Of a DNA stretch of 64,000 nucleotides, positions 1 to 8,575 are shown one piece after another. The notes under the pieces were generated by a model. That model saw only the letters and a list, made by a program, of their open reading frames with translations. It did not search any database and was not told the origin of the DNA. The translations under genes and the position numbers were made by a program. Position 1 is the first letter of the stretch. The number at the start of each line of letters is the position of its first letter. Origin of the DNA: Longispora sp047121295 (GTDB lineage Bacteria > Actinomycetota > Actinomycetes > Mycobacteriales > Micromonosporaceae); assembly GCF_047121295.1 (NCBI RefSeq), contig NZ_CP139447.1:4340001-4404000 (forward strand). The letters are read 5' to 3'.

Positions 1-2048
1 CCGCTGGCCGGGTCGGCGGCCAGCTCGGCGGCGATCCGGGCGTCGTCGATCGCGTCGGCGGCGGCGAGCCGGGTCAGGGCGGCCCAGCGCAGTTCGGTGC
101 CGAGGTCCGGGTCGGCCAGCAGGTCCTCCAGCGCCGCCGGGTCGGAGGTGTTGTCGATCGTCGCCCGCAGCGCCGCCAGCCGGACTCCCGGGGCGTCGTC
201 GGACCGGCCGAGCAGGCGCCGGCCCACGCCGGCCAGCAGGGCGTGCCCGGCCTCGCGCCGGTCCGGTGGGAGGTAGCAGTCCACGACCCGGGTACCGGCG
301 AAGGTGAGCACCGCCTCGATGATCGAGTCCAGGGACTCGGCGGGCAGGTGCGCGGCGACCAGGTCCAGGTACGCCTCCGGCGCGAGCTCCGCGTCGCGCA
401 CCATGTCCCGCGCGATCGACCACAGCACGGCGCGGGTCCCCGGGTCGGCGATCGCGGACAGCGACCGGGCGACGGCCCGCCAGGAGGCGTCGTCGAGGCG
501 GACCTTGGCCCAGGTCAGATCGCCGAGGTTGGGCAGCGCGAACGCGGCCGCGTCGCCGGTCTCCGGCAGCTCGACCCGGCCGCCGGGCGGGACCTCCAGG
601 TCGACCCGGTCCCGGAGCGCCGGCGGCTCCCCCGCGAACACCCCGACCGCGACCCGGTGCGGCCGGCCGCCGGTGGCCACCAGGGTCGACCCCTCCACCC
701 GCAGCGTGTCCACGCCGCTGGTGCGCAGCCACAGCTCCGCCCAGCCGTGCACGTCCCGGCCGCTCGCCTCCGCGAGGGCGTCGAGCAGGTCGGCGAGCTC
801 CGCGTTGCCGAACCGGTGCCGGGCCAGGTGCGCTTTGACGCCGGCGAAGAACGCCTCGTCGCCCAGCCAGGCCACCAGTTGCCGCAGCACCGAGGCGCCC
901 TTGGCGTAGGCGATGCCGTCGAAGTTCGCCATCGCCTCCGACAGGCTGTCCAGGCCGGTCGCGGCGACCGGGTGCGTCGTCGGACGCTGGTCGGCGTCGA
1001 AGCCGAAGTGCTTGCGGGCCACGGCGAACCCGGTCCACACGTCGGTGAACCGGGTGTTCTCGGCGGCGATCCGGAAGCCCAGGTACTCGGCGAAGGACTC
1101 GTTCAGCCACAGGTCGTCCCACCAGCGCATCGTGACCAGGTCGCCGAACCACATGTGCGCCATCTCGTGCGCGACGACCACGGCCCGCTGCCCACGCTGC
1201 GCCTCGGTGGGCGGCGAGTGGAACAGCGCCTCCTCCGCGAACACCACGCAGCCCGGGTTCTCCATCGCGCCCCAGTTCAGCTCGGGCACGAACGCCTGGT
1301 CGTAGCGGCCGAACGCGTACCGGTCGGCGAACAGCTCGTGCAGCCGGTCGAACGAAGCCCGGGTCACCTCGAACAGCTCGGCCGCCTCCCGGTCCAGGTC
1401 GGCGGCCAGGGACCGTCGGCAGTGCAGGCCCAGCGGGATGCCGTCGTGCTCGGCGCGCACCGAGTGCAGCGGCCCGCCGACGACCGTCACCAGGTAGGTA
1501 CTGATCGGCAGGGTCGGCGCGAACTCCCACCGCCCCGGGCCGGTCGGCTCCCCCGCCGCGTTGCCCAGCACCGTCCACTCCGGCGGGGCGGTCACCGCGA
1601 GGGTGACCGGGGCCTTGAGGTCCGGCTGGTCGAAGCAGGGGAACAGCAGCGGGGCCAGGTCGGGGCCGCACGTGGCGTACACGTACACCGCGCCGTCGGC
1701 CGGGTCGGTGAACCGGTGCAGGCCCTCGCCGGTCCGCGAGAACCGCATGTCGGCCTCGATGACGAGTTCGTTGTCGGCGGCCAGGTCCGGCAGGGGCAGC
1801 CGGTGCTCGTCGAGGGTCGCCGGCTCGAGCGGGCGGCCGTTGAGCACGACGCGGCGCAGGACGGCGGGGCGCAGGTCCAGAAAGGTCTCCGCGCCGGGCC
1901 GGGCGCAGGCGAACCGGATCCGGGTCGTACCCCGGAACAGCTCTTCGCCCCGCGTCAGGTCCAGGTCGACGTGGTAGCCGTGGACGGCGATCAGGGCGGC
2001 GCGGGTCCGCGCCTCGGCGCGCAGCAGGGAGACCATGCCCACCATCAT
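1..2048 (-). CDS. pepN: Aminopeptidase N (M1 zinc metallopeptidase), C-terminus off the left edge
   Basis: The minus strand is open from 2048 to the left edge, so the C-terminal part is missing. The M1 exopeptidase motif GAMEN lies at about residues 260-264, and the zinc motif HEMAH at about 294-298 is followed 18 residues later by the third ligand Glu (NESFAEY). The N-terminus (LLRAEARTRAA) matches actinobacterial PepN. M1 enzymes remove N-terminal residues from peptides in the cytoplasm. Starts at 2036, 2045 and 2048 share a frame; 2048 is preferred because AAAGGGA sits about 6 nt upstream. It diverges from GAPDH with a 116-bp gap. A long antisense frame across it is a codon-bias shadow. 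Confidence 0.93.
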   Translation of the reverse strand, partial: MMVGMVSLLRAEARTRAALIAVHGYHVDLDLTRGEELFRGTTRIRFACARPGAETFLDLRPAVLRRVVLNGRPLEPATLDEHRLPLPDLAADNELVIEADMRFSRTGEGLHRFTDPADGAVYVYATCGPDLAPLLFPCFDQPDLKAPVTLAVTAPPEWTVLGNAAGEPTGPGRWEFAPTLPISTYLVTVVGGPLHSVRAEHDGIPLGLHCRRSLAADLDREAAELFEVTRASFDRLHELFADRYAFGRYDQAFVPELNWGAMENPGCVVFAEEALFHSPPTEAQRGQRAVVVAHEMAHMWFGDLVTMRWWDDLWLNESFAEYLGFRIAAENTRFTDVWTGFAVARKHFGFDADQRPTTHPVAATGLDSLSEAMANFDGIAYAKGASVLRQLVAWLGDEAFFAGVKAHLARHRFGNAELADLLDALAEASGRDVHGWAELWLRTSGVDTLRVEGSTLVATGGRPHRVAVGVFAGEPPALRDRVDLEVPPGGRVELPETGDAAAFALPNLGDLTWAKVRLDDASWRAVARSLSAIADPGTRAVLWSIARDMVRDAELAPEAYLDLVAAHLPAESLDSIIEAVLTFAGTRVVDCYLPPDRREAGHALLAGVGRRLLGRSDDAPGVRLAALRATIDNTSDPAALEDLLADPDLGTELRWAALTRLAAADAIDDARIAAELAADPAS

Positions 2049-2164
2049 GCCCGTCCCTTTCTCGGGGACCGGATCGACTAGGGTCGAGCGCGTGCGGCGC
2101 GGCGGCCGGGGAAACCCCTCCACCGGCGTGGATGCGCCGCCTGGACCAACGGGGAGCAACACCT

Positions 2165-3163
2165 GTGACCATTCGGGTAGGGATCAATGGGTTCGGTCGG
2201 ATCGGCCGGAACTTCTACCGGGCGGTTCTCGCCTCCGGCGCCGACATCGAGATCGTCGCCTACAACGACCTCGGCGACACCGCCACGACGGCGCACCTGC
2301 TGAAGTACGACAGTGTGCTGGGCCGGCTCGGCCACGAGGTCAGGGCCACCGACACCGGGATCGCGGTCGCCGGCCGCACCACCCGGGCGTTCGCCGAGCG
2401 GGATCCGGCGAACCTGCCGTGGGGCGACCTGGGCGCCGACATCGTCATCGAGTCCACCGGCCGGTTCACCGACGCCGACGCGGCCCGGGTGCACGTCGCG
2501 GGCGGCGCGCGCAAGGTCGTCATCTCCGCGCCGGCCACCGGCGCCGACCTGACCGTGGTGATGGGCGTCAACCACGACCGGTACGACCCGGAGGCGCACA
2601 CGATCCTGTCCAACGCGTCGTGCACCACCAACTGCCTGGCGCCGATGGCCAAGGTGCTGCACGAGTCCGTCGGCATTGCCCGGGGCCTGGTGACCACTGT
2701 GCACGCCTACACCGGCGAGCAGAACCTCCAGGACGGTCCGCGCCCCGACCTCCGCCGGGCCCGGGCCGCAGCACTGAACATCGCGCCGACCTCCACCGGC
2801 GCGGCGAAGGCGATCGGCCTGGTGCTGCCCGAGCTGGCCGGCCGGTTGGACGGCTTCGCGCTGCGGGTACCGGTGCCGACCGGCTCCGTGACCGACCTGA
2901 CGTTCACGGCCTCGCGGCCGACGTCCGCCGCCGAGGTGAACGCCGCCGTGCGGGCCGCCGCCGAGGGCCCGCTGAAGGGGATCCTGGCGTACACCGAGGA
3001 CCCGATCGTCTCGTCGGACATCGTCACCGACCCGGCCTCGTGCACGTTCGACGCCGGGCTGACCACGGTGATCGGCGACCAGGTCAAGGTGGTCGGCTGG
3101 TACGACAACGAATGGGGTTACTCCCACCGGCTCGCCGACCTCGTCGGGCTGATCGGCCCGTAA
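2165..3163 (+). CDS. gap: Glyceraldehyde-3-phosphate dehydrogenase, type I
   Basis: A 332-residue protein that oxidises and phosphorylates glyceraldehyde-3-phosphate in central glycolysis. It has the N-terminal Rossmann motif INGFGRIGR, the NAD-type YNDL element near residue 35, the catalytic SNASCTTNC with Cys153, the general-base His180 in TTVHAYTG, and the PTSTGAAKA substrate loop. I chose GTG at 2165 because GGGGAG lies about 10 nt upstream; an in-frame ATG at 2132 would add an extension the family lacks. It is a single gene with no pgk or tpi neighbour, so it may be an additional GAPDH copy rather than the main glycolytic operon member (inference). Confidence 0.95.
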   Translation: MTIRVGINGFGRIGRNFYRAVLASGADIEIVAYNDLGDTATTAHLLKYDSVLGRLGHEVRATDTGIAVAGRTTRAFAERDPANLPWGDLGADIVIESTGRFTDADAARVHVAGGARKVVISAPATGADLTVVMGVNHDRYDPEAHTILSNASCTTNCLAPMAKVLHESVGIARGLVTTVHAYTGEQNLQDGPRPDLRRARAAALNIAPTSTGAAKAIGLVLPELAGRLDGFALRVPVPTGSVTDLTFTASRPTSAAEVNAAVRAAAEGPLKGILAYTEDPIVSSDIVTDPASCTFDAGLTTVIGDQVKVVGWYDNEWGYSHRLADLVGLIGP

Positions 3164-3217
3164 CGATCTCGCAACCGGCGGCCCGGTCGCACCGGGCCGC
3201 CGGCATAGGATCGCGCG

Positions 3218-4216
3218 ATGCGCATCCTCATGATCGGCGGAACCCGGTTCGTCGGCCGGCACCTGGTCACGGCGGCCATCGCCGGTGGCCACGAGGTGAC
3301 CCTGGTGCACCGTGGTCGCACCGGGGCCGACCTGTTCGACGGCACCGCCCGGCACGTGCTCGTCGACCGCGACGACGCCGGGGCCCTCGCGGCGGCCCTG
3401 GCCGAGGGCGAGTGGGACGCGACGATCGACGTGTGCGCCTACTTCCCCGGCCAGGTGACCGCCCTCGCCGACGCCCTCGGCGGGCGCGGCGGCCGGTTCG
3501 TGCTGATCTCCACCGCGTCGGTGTACGACCCCGAGGGGCCCGGGTTCACCGAGGACGGTCGGGTGCACGAGTTCGACGGGCCCGCGCCGACCGAGCTGAC
3601 CGACGGGACCTACGGCGGCCTGAAGGTGCTGTGCGAGCGGGTCGCCCTCGACCGGTTCGGCGCGGCCACCCTGATCCTGCGGCCCACCTATGTGGCGGGC
3701 CCCTGGGACCCGCACGGCACCGTCGACTACTGGGCGCACCGGATCGCGCGCGGCGGCGAGGTGCTGGCTCCGGGCGATCCGGACGCCCCGATGCAGGTCA
3801 TCGACGCGCGCGACATCGCGGACTTCACGCTGGCGGCTCTCGCCGGGGGCCGGTCCGGCACGCTGCACCTGGTCGGCGCGTCGGCCACGAGCACGTTCCG
3901 GGACCTGCTCGACGACGTGCGCACCGGGGTCGGCCGGGCGGACGCGACCCTCACCTGGGTGGACTCCGCGTTCCTGCTGGCCGAGGGCGAGACGTCCGGC
4001 TCGCTGCCGCTGTGGTCGCAGGGCGACCCGGTGGAGGACCTGACCAGCACCGCCGACCCGGCCGCGTCCCTGGCGGCCGGCCTGCGGGTGCGGTCCGTCG
4101 CGGCGACGGCGCGGGACGTGCTGGCCGGGGGCGCGCCGACGGCGAAGGCGATGTCGGCCGAGCGGGAGGCCGAGCTGCTGGGCCGGTGGCACGCGCGGGA
4201 GGCGGGCGCCGAGTAG
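3218..4216 (+). CDS. NAD-dependent epimerase/dehydratase-like SDR protein
   Basis: This 332-residue extended short-chain dehydrogenase has an N-terminal nucleotide-binding motif MIGGTRFVG (residues 5-13) followed by the VHRG segment typical of the atypical SDR subgroup related to chloroplast CSP41 proteins. A SVYDPEG-type segment sits mid-protein, and TYGGLKVLCE could supply the active-site Tyr/Lys pair (YxxxK). The C-terminal half resembles sugar-nucleotide epimerase substrate domains. No sugar pathway genes adjoin it, so the substrate is unknown. It follows GAPDH by 54 bp in the same direction and could share its transcript. Function beyond NAD(P) binding is inference. Confidence 0.8.
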   Translation: MRILMIGGTRFVGRHLVTAAIAGGHEVTLVHRGRTGADLFDGTARHVLVDRDDAGALAAALAEGEWDATIDVCAYFPGQVTALADALGGRGGRFVLISTASVYDPEGPGFTEDGRVHEFDGPAPTELTDGTYGGLKVLCERVALDRFGAATLILRPTYVAGPWDPHGTVDYWAHRIARGGEVLAPGDPDAPMQVIDARDIADFTLAALAGGRSGTLHLVGASATSTFRDLLDDVRTGVGRADATLTWVDSAFLLAEGETSGSLPLWSQGDPVEDLTSTADPAASLAAGLRVRSVAATARDVLAGGAPTAKAMSAEREAELLGRWHAREAGAE

Positions 4217-4224
4217 CGTCCGCT

Positions 4225-4247
4225 GGGCCCGGAGCCGCCCCGGGCCC
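4225..4247. terminator. Putative bidirectional hairpin between converging genes
   Basis: An 8-bp GC stem, GGGCCCGG (4225-4232) with CCGGGCCC (4240-4247), and a 7-nt loop lie in the 39-bp gap between converging genes. There is no T-tract, as is common in high-GC actinomycetes. Confidence 0.45.
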
Positions 4248-4255
4248 GTCGCGGG

Positions 4256-4807
4256 TCAGGCGGTCAGGAGTGCCGCCGCGATCCCCCGGGCCCGCGCGGC
4301 CGCCCGGGGCGAGCGCTCCCGCAGGGCCGTGACCAGCGCCCCGTCCACGAGCAGCGTGAACTGCTCGGCGAGCTCGCGGTCGGGGTGCCCGGCGGAAACC
4401 AACAACTCTTCCAGGTACGCCGTCACGGCCCGCTTGTGCTCGTCGGCCACCCGGTGCGCGGGGCTGTCCGGGTCGGCGGCCTCCACGATGGTGTTGATGA
4501 AGGCGCAGCCCCGGAAGTCGGCCCGCGCGAACCGCTCGGCCAGCGCGTCGAACACGGCCAGGGGCCGCCCCGCCGGCCCGGCCCCGCTGGCGTCCACGGC
4601 GTCGGCGAGCCACTGCCGCCACTCGGCGTCGCGCCGGCGGAGCACCGCGAGGACCAGGTCGTCCTTGCCGGGGAAGTGCCGGTACAGCGAGGCGCGGCCG
4701 ACCCCGGACTCGGCGAGGATCCGCTCGACGCCCACCGCGCGGATGCCCTCGGCGTAGAACAGCCGCTCGGCGGTGTCGAGGAGGCGGTCGCGGGCGCGGG
4801 TGGGCAT
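4256..4807 (-). CDS. TetR family transcriptional regulator
   Basis: This 183-residue protein has an N-terminal TetR helix-turn-helix at about residues 24-45 (ILAESGVGRASLYRHFPGKD), followed by an all-helical ligand domain. It is the second gene of a two-gene minus-strand unit: the upstream small membrane protein ends 9 bp before its ATG. Two near-perfect 18-bp palindromes lie upstream of the operon at 5084-5128, so it most likely represses its own operon (inference). The C-terminal domain resembles regulators of the TetR_C_11-like group. Ligand unknown. Confidence 0.88.
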   Translation of the reverse strand: MPTRARDRLLDTAERLFYAEGIRAVGVERILAESGVGRASLYRHFPGKDDLVLAVLRRRDAEWRQWLADAVDASGAGPAGRPLAVFDALAERFARADFRGCAFINTIVEAADPDSPAHRVADEHKRAVTAYLEELLVSAGHPDRELAEQFTLLVDGALVTALRERSPRAAARARGIAAALLTA

Positions 4808-4816
4808 GGCGCGAGC

Positions 4817-5062
4817 CTAGCGCCCGACCGGCCGGGCGGAACCGGTGCCGGTCGCCAGGCCCGCGCCGCCGGCGGCCCGGGCGGTGGCCCTGGCCGTGGC
4901 CAGGGTGAGCGCGACGGCGTTGGCGACCGCGTAGCCGGCCACGGCGAAGGGGACGAGGATCCGCTGGCCGAGGGCGAGGAGCACGACCGTGGCCGCCGCG
5001 AGCAGGACGGCGCGGAGGACGGCTCCGTTGCGGGCGAGGCCGAGCAGGACGGTGCGGTTCAT
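4817..5062 (-). CDS. Small membrane protein co-transcribed with tetR
   Basis: This 81-residue protein has two hydrophobic segments (about residues 15-35 and 36-56: VLLAAATVVLLALGQRILVP, then AVAGYAVANAVALTLA) and a Gly/Ala/Arg-rich tail. The start is ATG 5062, with GAGGGGAG 8-10 nt upstream. No family is recognised. Its position as first gene under the palindromic operators and directly before the TetR gene suggests it is the regulated effector, perhaps a small transporter subunit or stress membrane protein. That role is inference. Confidence 0.6.
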   Translation of the reverse strand: MNRTVLLGLARNGAVLRAVLLAAATVVLLALGQRILVPFAVAGYAVANAVALTLATARATARAAGGAGLATGTGSARPVGR

Positions 5063-5083
5063 GGTGGACGCTCCCCTCAGAAA

Positions 5084-5128
5084 CGGTACCGATCGGTTCC
5101 GTTGCCAATACGGTACCGATCAGTACCG
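5084..5128. promoter_or_regulatory. Tandem palindromic operators for the TetR operon
   Basis: Two copies of the 18-bp palindrome CGGTACCGATCGGTACCG, each with one mismatch, lie at 5084-5101 and 5111-5128 (27-bp spacing). They sit 22 bp upstream of the small membrane gene start, where a repressor would block its promoter. They also lie 135 bp upstream of the divergent hydrolase at 5263, which could be co-regulated. Confidence 0.7.
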
Positions 5129-5262
5129 CGATGATCAACGTGAGGGCCGGCACACCGCACGGGGGCGCGCCCGGGTGGGTGATCACAGCCCGCCGGGTCC
5201 GGTGCGCCGCTACCTTGGTCACTGAGGGTCACGGCCGGGCGGACGACAGACGGGGACAGTGG

Positions 5263-6798
5263 ATGGTCGCGAGGAAATGGGTGGTCGTCGCCGGGGCCGT
5301 CGCGGCGGCCGTCATCGGCACCGGGGTGGCGGTCGCCGTCCTCGCCCGGCAGCCGTCGGACGCGTCGACCGTCGACTGGGGGCCGTGCCCGGGGCGGGAC
5401 GGCTTCGACTGCGCCACGCTGCCGGTCCCGCTCGACCCCGCCCGACCAGATGGCCCGACGATCGGCATCGCCCTCAACCGGCTGCCGACCACCGGTGCCC
5501 GGATCGGCGCGCTCCTCGTCAACCCCGGCGGGCCGGGCGAGTCGGGGCTGGACACCGTGTTCGAGGGGCGCGAGACATTCAAGGACCTGGTCGGGCGGTA
5601 CGACATCATCGGTTTCGACCCGCGCGGCGTCGGGGCCAGCGGGGCGGTCCGCTGCCTGGACGACCGGGCGATGGACGCGTTCACGGCCACGAACCTCAAC
5701 CCGACCACGCCCGCCGAGCGCGCCCGGGTGCACGACGCCCTGAAGGGCTTCGCCGACGCCTGCGCGGCGCACTCCCCCACGATCCTTCCCTTTCTGGGTA
5801 CCGAGAACGTCGCCCGGGACATGGACCTGATCCGCGCCGCCCTCGGCGAGGACAAGCTGACCTACTTCGGCTTCTCCTACGGCACCCGGCTCGGTCAGGT
5901 CTACGCCGAGCGGTTCCCGGCCAGGGTCGGGCGGATGGTGCTCGACTCGGTCGACAACCCCGCCCCGGGCGCCGGCGACCCGGGCGGGACGCCGGCAGAC
6001 GACCCGGTCGACGGCACCGACGAGGCCGAGTCCGCCCTGCGCGACATCCTCCGCGACTGCCTGCGCCGGACGGACTGCCCGGTCGGCCCCGACGAGAACG
6101 GGGCGATGGCCCGTGTCGACGGCCTGCTCGCCGGGCTGGCCGCCCAGCCGCTGCCCGCCGACGACGGCCGCCGGCTGACCGGCTCGCTGGCCCGGGCCGC
6201 GCTGTTCCAGGCGACGTACTCGACGGACAACTGGGAGCAGGCGCGCACCGGGCTCGACCAGGCGCTGCACGGCCGGGGCGACGGGCTGCTCGCCCTCTCC
6301 GACGCCTACTACCACCGCGACGAGCAGGGGCGCTACACCAACGCGACCGCCGCGTTCGCCGCCGTCACCTGCCTGATCAGCGACCCGGACCTGCCCCCGG
6401 GGCGCACGCCCGAGGCGGTCGCCGCGAAGATGGACGCCGACGCCGACTCGGCCGCGCGCTCCTCGCCGCACTTCGGCGCCTGGCTGTACTACAGCTCCCA
6501 GTACTGCGCGTACTGGCCCGTGCCGCCCACCTTCACCCCGCACCCGATCACGGCCGAGGGCACCCCGACGATCCTGCTGGTCAACAACAGCCGCGACGCC
6601 GCCACCCCGCTCGACGGGGCCGAGGCCGTCGCCGAAGCCCTCTCAGACGCCCGGCTCGTGGTCGCCGACGCCGACGGGCACATCGCGTACGGGCACGGGC
6701 CCTGTGTGGACCGGATCGTCAACGAGTACCTGCTGACCGGGAAGGCCCCGGCCAAGGAGGAGTCGTGGCCCGCCCGGCGGGTGACCTGCCCGGCCTGA
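5263..6798 (+). CDS. Exported alpha/beta hydrolase, tripeptidyl aminopeptidase-like (S33)
   Basis: This 511-residue protein has an N-terminal signal/anchor (residues 5-27) and then an alpha/beta-hydrolase fold. The oxyanion-loop motif GGPGESG and FDPRGVG precede the nucleophile motif GFSYGT (Ser205). Catalytic Asp445 (SRDAATP) and His473 (DGHIAYG) fall in the C-terminal TAP-like domain. This matches Streptomyces SlpD/SlpE and Tap enzymes, which release N-terminal tri- or short peptides outside the cell. I chose ATG 5263 with GGGGACAG upstream; the earlier in-frame ATG at 5131 would overlap the operator region and lacks a signal peptide. It stands alone downstream of the divergent tetR operators. 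Confidence 0.88.
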   Translation: MVARKWVVVAGAVAAAVIGTGVAVAVLARQPSDASTVDWGPCPGRDGFDCATLPVPLDPARPDGPTIGIALNRLPTTGARIGALLVNPGGPGESGLDTVFEGRETFKDLVGRYDIIGFDPRGVGASGAVRCLDDRAMDAFTATNLNPTTPAERARVHDALKGFADACAAHSPTILPFLGTENVARDMDLIRAALGEDKLTYFGFSYGTRLGQVYAERFPARVGRMVLDSVDNPAPGAGDPGGTPADDPVDGTDEAESALRDILRDCLRRTDCPVGPDENGAMARVDGLLAGLAAQPLPADDGRRLTGSLARAALFQATYSTDNWEQARTGLDQALHGRGDGLLALSDAYYHRDEQGRYTNATAAFAAVTCLISDPDLPPGRTPEAVAAKMDADADSAARSSPHFGAWLYYSSQYCAYWPVPPTFTPHPITAEGTPTILLVNNSRDAATPLDGAEAVAEALSDARLVVADADGHIAYGHGPCVDRIVNEYLLTGKAPAKEESWPARRVTCPA

Positions 6799-6854
6799 CC
6801 GGCGGCGGCCACCGACAGGACCGGGGCAGGGACCGCCGTAACCGTCAAAAAAGG

Positions 6855-8510
6855 TCAGTCGCACTCTTCGGGGTCGCCGCAGGACAGCACGAGGGTGACC
6901 TCGTCGCCGGGGTTGACCTTGACGCCGGCGGCCGGGTGCGTGCTGAGGACCACGTCGCGGGGCCGGTCGGAGGGCTCGTACTCCACGGTGACCCTGGCCT
7001 TCAGTGGATCCAGCGCCCTGGTCGCCGCGTCCCGGGTGCGACCGGGCAGGCCGGCGGGCACGACCGGCTCCGGCGGCCCGTCGGACACGTACAGGTCCAC
7101 CGTGGATCCCGGGTCCTGCAGCCAGCCGGGCTGCGGGTCGGACTGGAACACCTCGCCGGCGTCGGCGTCCGCCGACAGCGCGTGGTGCACCTCGCCGAGG
7201 CGCAGGCCGGCCCGGCGGAGCTGGTCGGCGGCGTCGGCCTCGCTCGCGCCGATGACGTTGGGCACGGGCACGCTGCCGACCGGCCACAGCGCCCAGGTGG
7301 TGAGGCCGGCGGCGACGAGGAGCACGCACAGGCCGGCCGCGAGGAGGGCGCGCCGGGGGCGGCGGCGGGGCCGGGCCGCGCCGGGCAGGTCGCCGGCGTC
7401 GAACACGGCGGTCGCGGGCCGCTGGAGCCGGGACGTGGCGTCCGCCTCGGCCGGGTGGGCGACGCGGGTCGCGCTGTCCGGCGGCGTCCGGGTCGGGTGG
7501 AAGGCACGGGTCGGTGCGGCGTGCCTGCCCCGGGACGGATCCGACGGCGGGGTCGGGGAGGGGGCCTCGGCCGAGTGCGGGGTCGCGGTCGCGGCGGCCT
7601 CACCGGCCAGGTGTCCCGCCCCGGTCCGGGCGGCCTCGCCGGCCGGCGGTCGGGCCGGGTGCCCCGCCGGGGAGTGGGCCGCGTGTCCGGGCGGCGGCGC
7701 GACGCCGGTCGCCAGCAGCGCGGCCCGCATCGCGTCGGCGGACTGGTACCGCTCCGCCGGGTCCTTCGCCAGCGCCGTCAGCACCACCCGGTCCAGCTCC
7801 GCCGACACCTCCGCCCGGTGCCGCGACGGGGCGACCGGCGGCTCGTGCACCTGCCGGTAGGCGACGGTGAGCTCCGAGCCGCCCGCGAACGGCGTCGCCC
7901 CGGTGAGCAGCACGTACAGCAGGCAGCCGGTCGCGTACACGTCGGTGCGGCCGTCGACGGGACCGCCGGTGACCTGCTCCGGGGACAGGTAGCCCGCCGT
8001 GCCGATCACCACGGACGTCGCGGTCAGCCCGTGGGTCCCGGTCAGCGGGCGGGCGATGCCGAAGTCGGTCACCTTGACGCCGCCGGACCGGGTCAGCATC
8101 ACGTTGCCGGGCTTGATGTCGCGGTGCACGATGCCCTGGTCATGGCTGTGCGCGAGCGCGCCGAGCACGGCGGCGACCACGGAGACGGCGTCGGCGACCG
8201 TCGGGCGGGTGTCGGCGAGGTGCGCCGCCAGGCTGACGCCGTCGATGTACTCCATGACCAGGTACGGCGTGTCCCCGCCGTCGCCCGCGTCGTGCAGCGC
8301 CACGATGCCCGGATGGTTGAGGGCGGCCACGGCCCGGGCCTCGCGGAGGAACCGGGCCCGGAACTCCGGGTCCTGGGCCAGGTCGGGCCGCATCGTCTTG
8401 ATCGCCACCGTACGGTGCAGCAGCAGGTCGCGCCCGGCCCACACGGTGGCCATCCCGCCCCGGCCGATCACGGCCCCCACCTCGTACCGGCCGTCCAACA
8501 CCCTGCTCAC
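6855..8510 (-). CDS. Ser/Thr protein kinase with two PASTA domains (PknB-like)
   Basis: A 551-residue membrane kinase. The kinase domain spans about residues 9-265: glycine loop GRGGMA (16-21), Lys38 in VAIK, catalytic HRDIKPGN (His129-Asp131) and DFG (149-151). A Pro/Ala/Arg-rich juxtamembrane linker of about 110 residues precedes one transmembrane helix near 380-400 (LLAAGLCVLLVAAGLTTWAL). Two extracellular PASTA repeats follow, ending in a Cys/Glu-rich tail. Only two PASTA units is short for PknB. GTG 8510 is preferred because GGGGAGGA lies 5-7 nt upstream; GTG 8534 is an alternative. It is not next to division genes, so its signal may differ from classical PknB. Confidence 0.9.
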   Translation of the reverse strand: MSRVLDGRYEVGAVIGRGGMATVWAGRDLLLHRTVAIKTMRPDLAQDPEFRARFLREARAVAALNHPGIVALHDAGDGGDTPYLVMEYIDGVSLAAHLADTRPTVADAVSVVAAVLGALAHSHDQGIVHRDIKPGNVMLTRSGGVKVTDFGIARPLTGTHGLTATSVVIGTAGYLSPEQVTGGPVDGRTDVYATGCLLYVLLTGATPFAGGSELTVAYRQVHEPPVAPSRHRAEVSAELDRVVLTALAKDPAERYQSADAMRAALLATGVAPPPGHAAHSPAGHPARPPAGEAARTGAGHLAGEAAATATPHSAEAPSPTPPSDPSRGRHAAPTRAFHPTRTPPDSATRVAHPAEADATSRLQRPATAVFDAGDLPGAARPRRRPRRALLAAGLCVLLVAAGLTTWALWPVGSVPVPNVIGASEADAADQLRRAGLRLGEVHHALSADADAGEVFQSDPQPGWLQDPGSTVDLYVSDGPPEPVVPAGLPGRTRDAATRALDPLKARVTVEYEPSDRPRDVVLSTHPAAGVKVNPGDEVTLVLSCGDPEECD

Positions 8511-8575
8511 CGCGTCCTCCCCACTGTCGCTCACGGCGACGGTACGCGACGCCGGCAACCGGCCGCCCGACAGAG

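Noticed and set aside
243..2081. Long plus-strand frame opposite pepN
   Set aside because: It is antisense to a gene with intact M1 motifs and is an artefact of high-GC codon bias.
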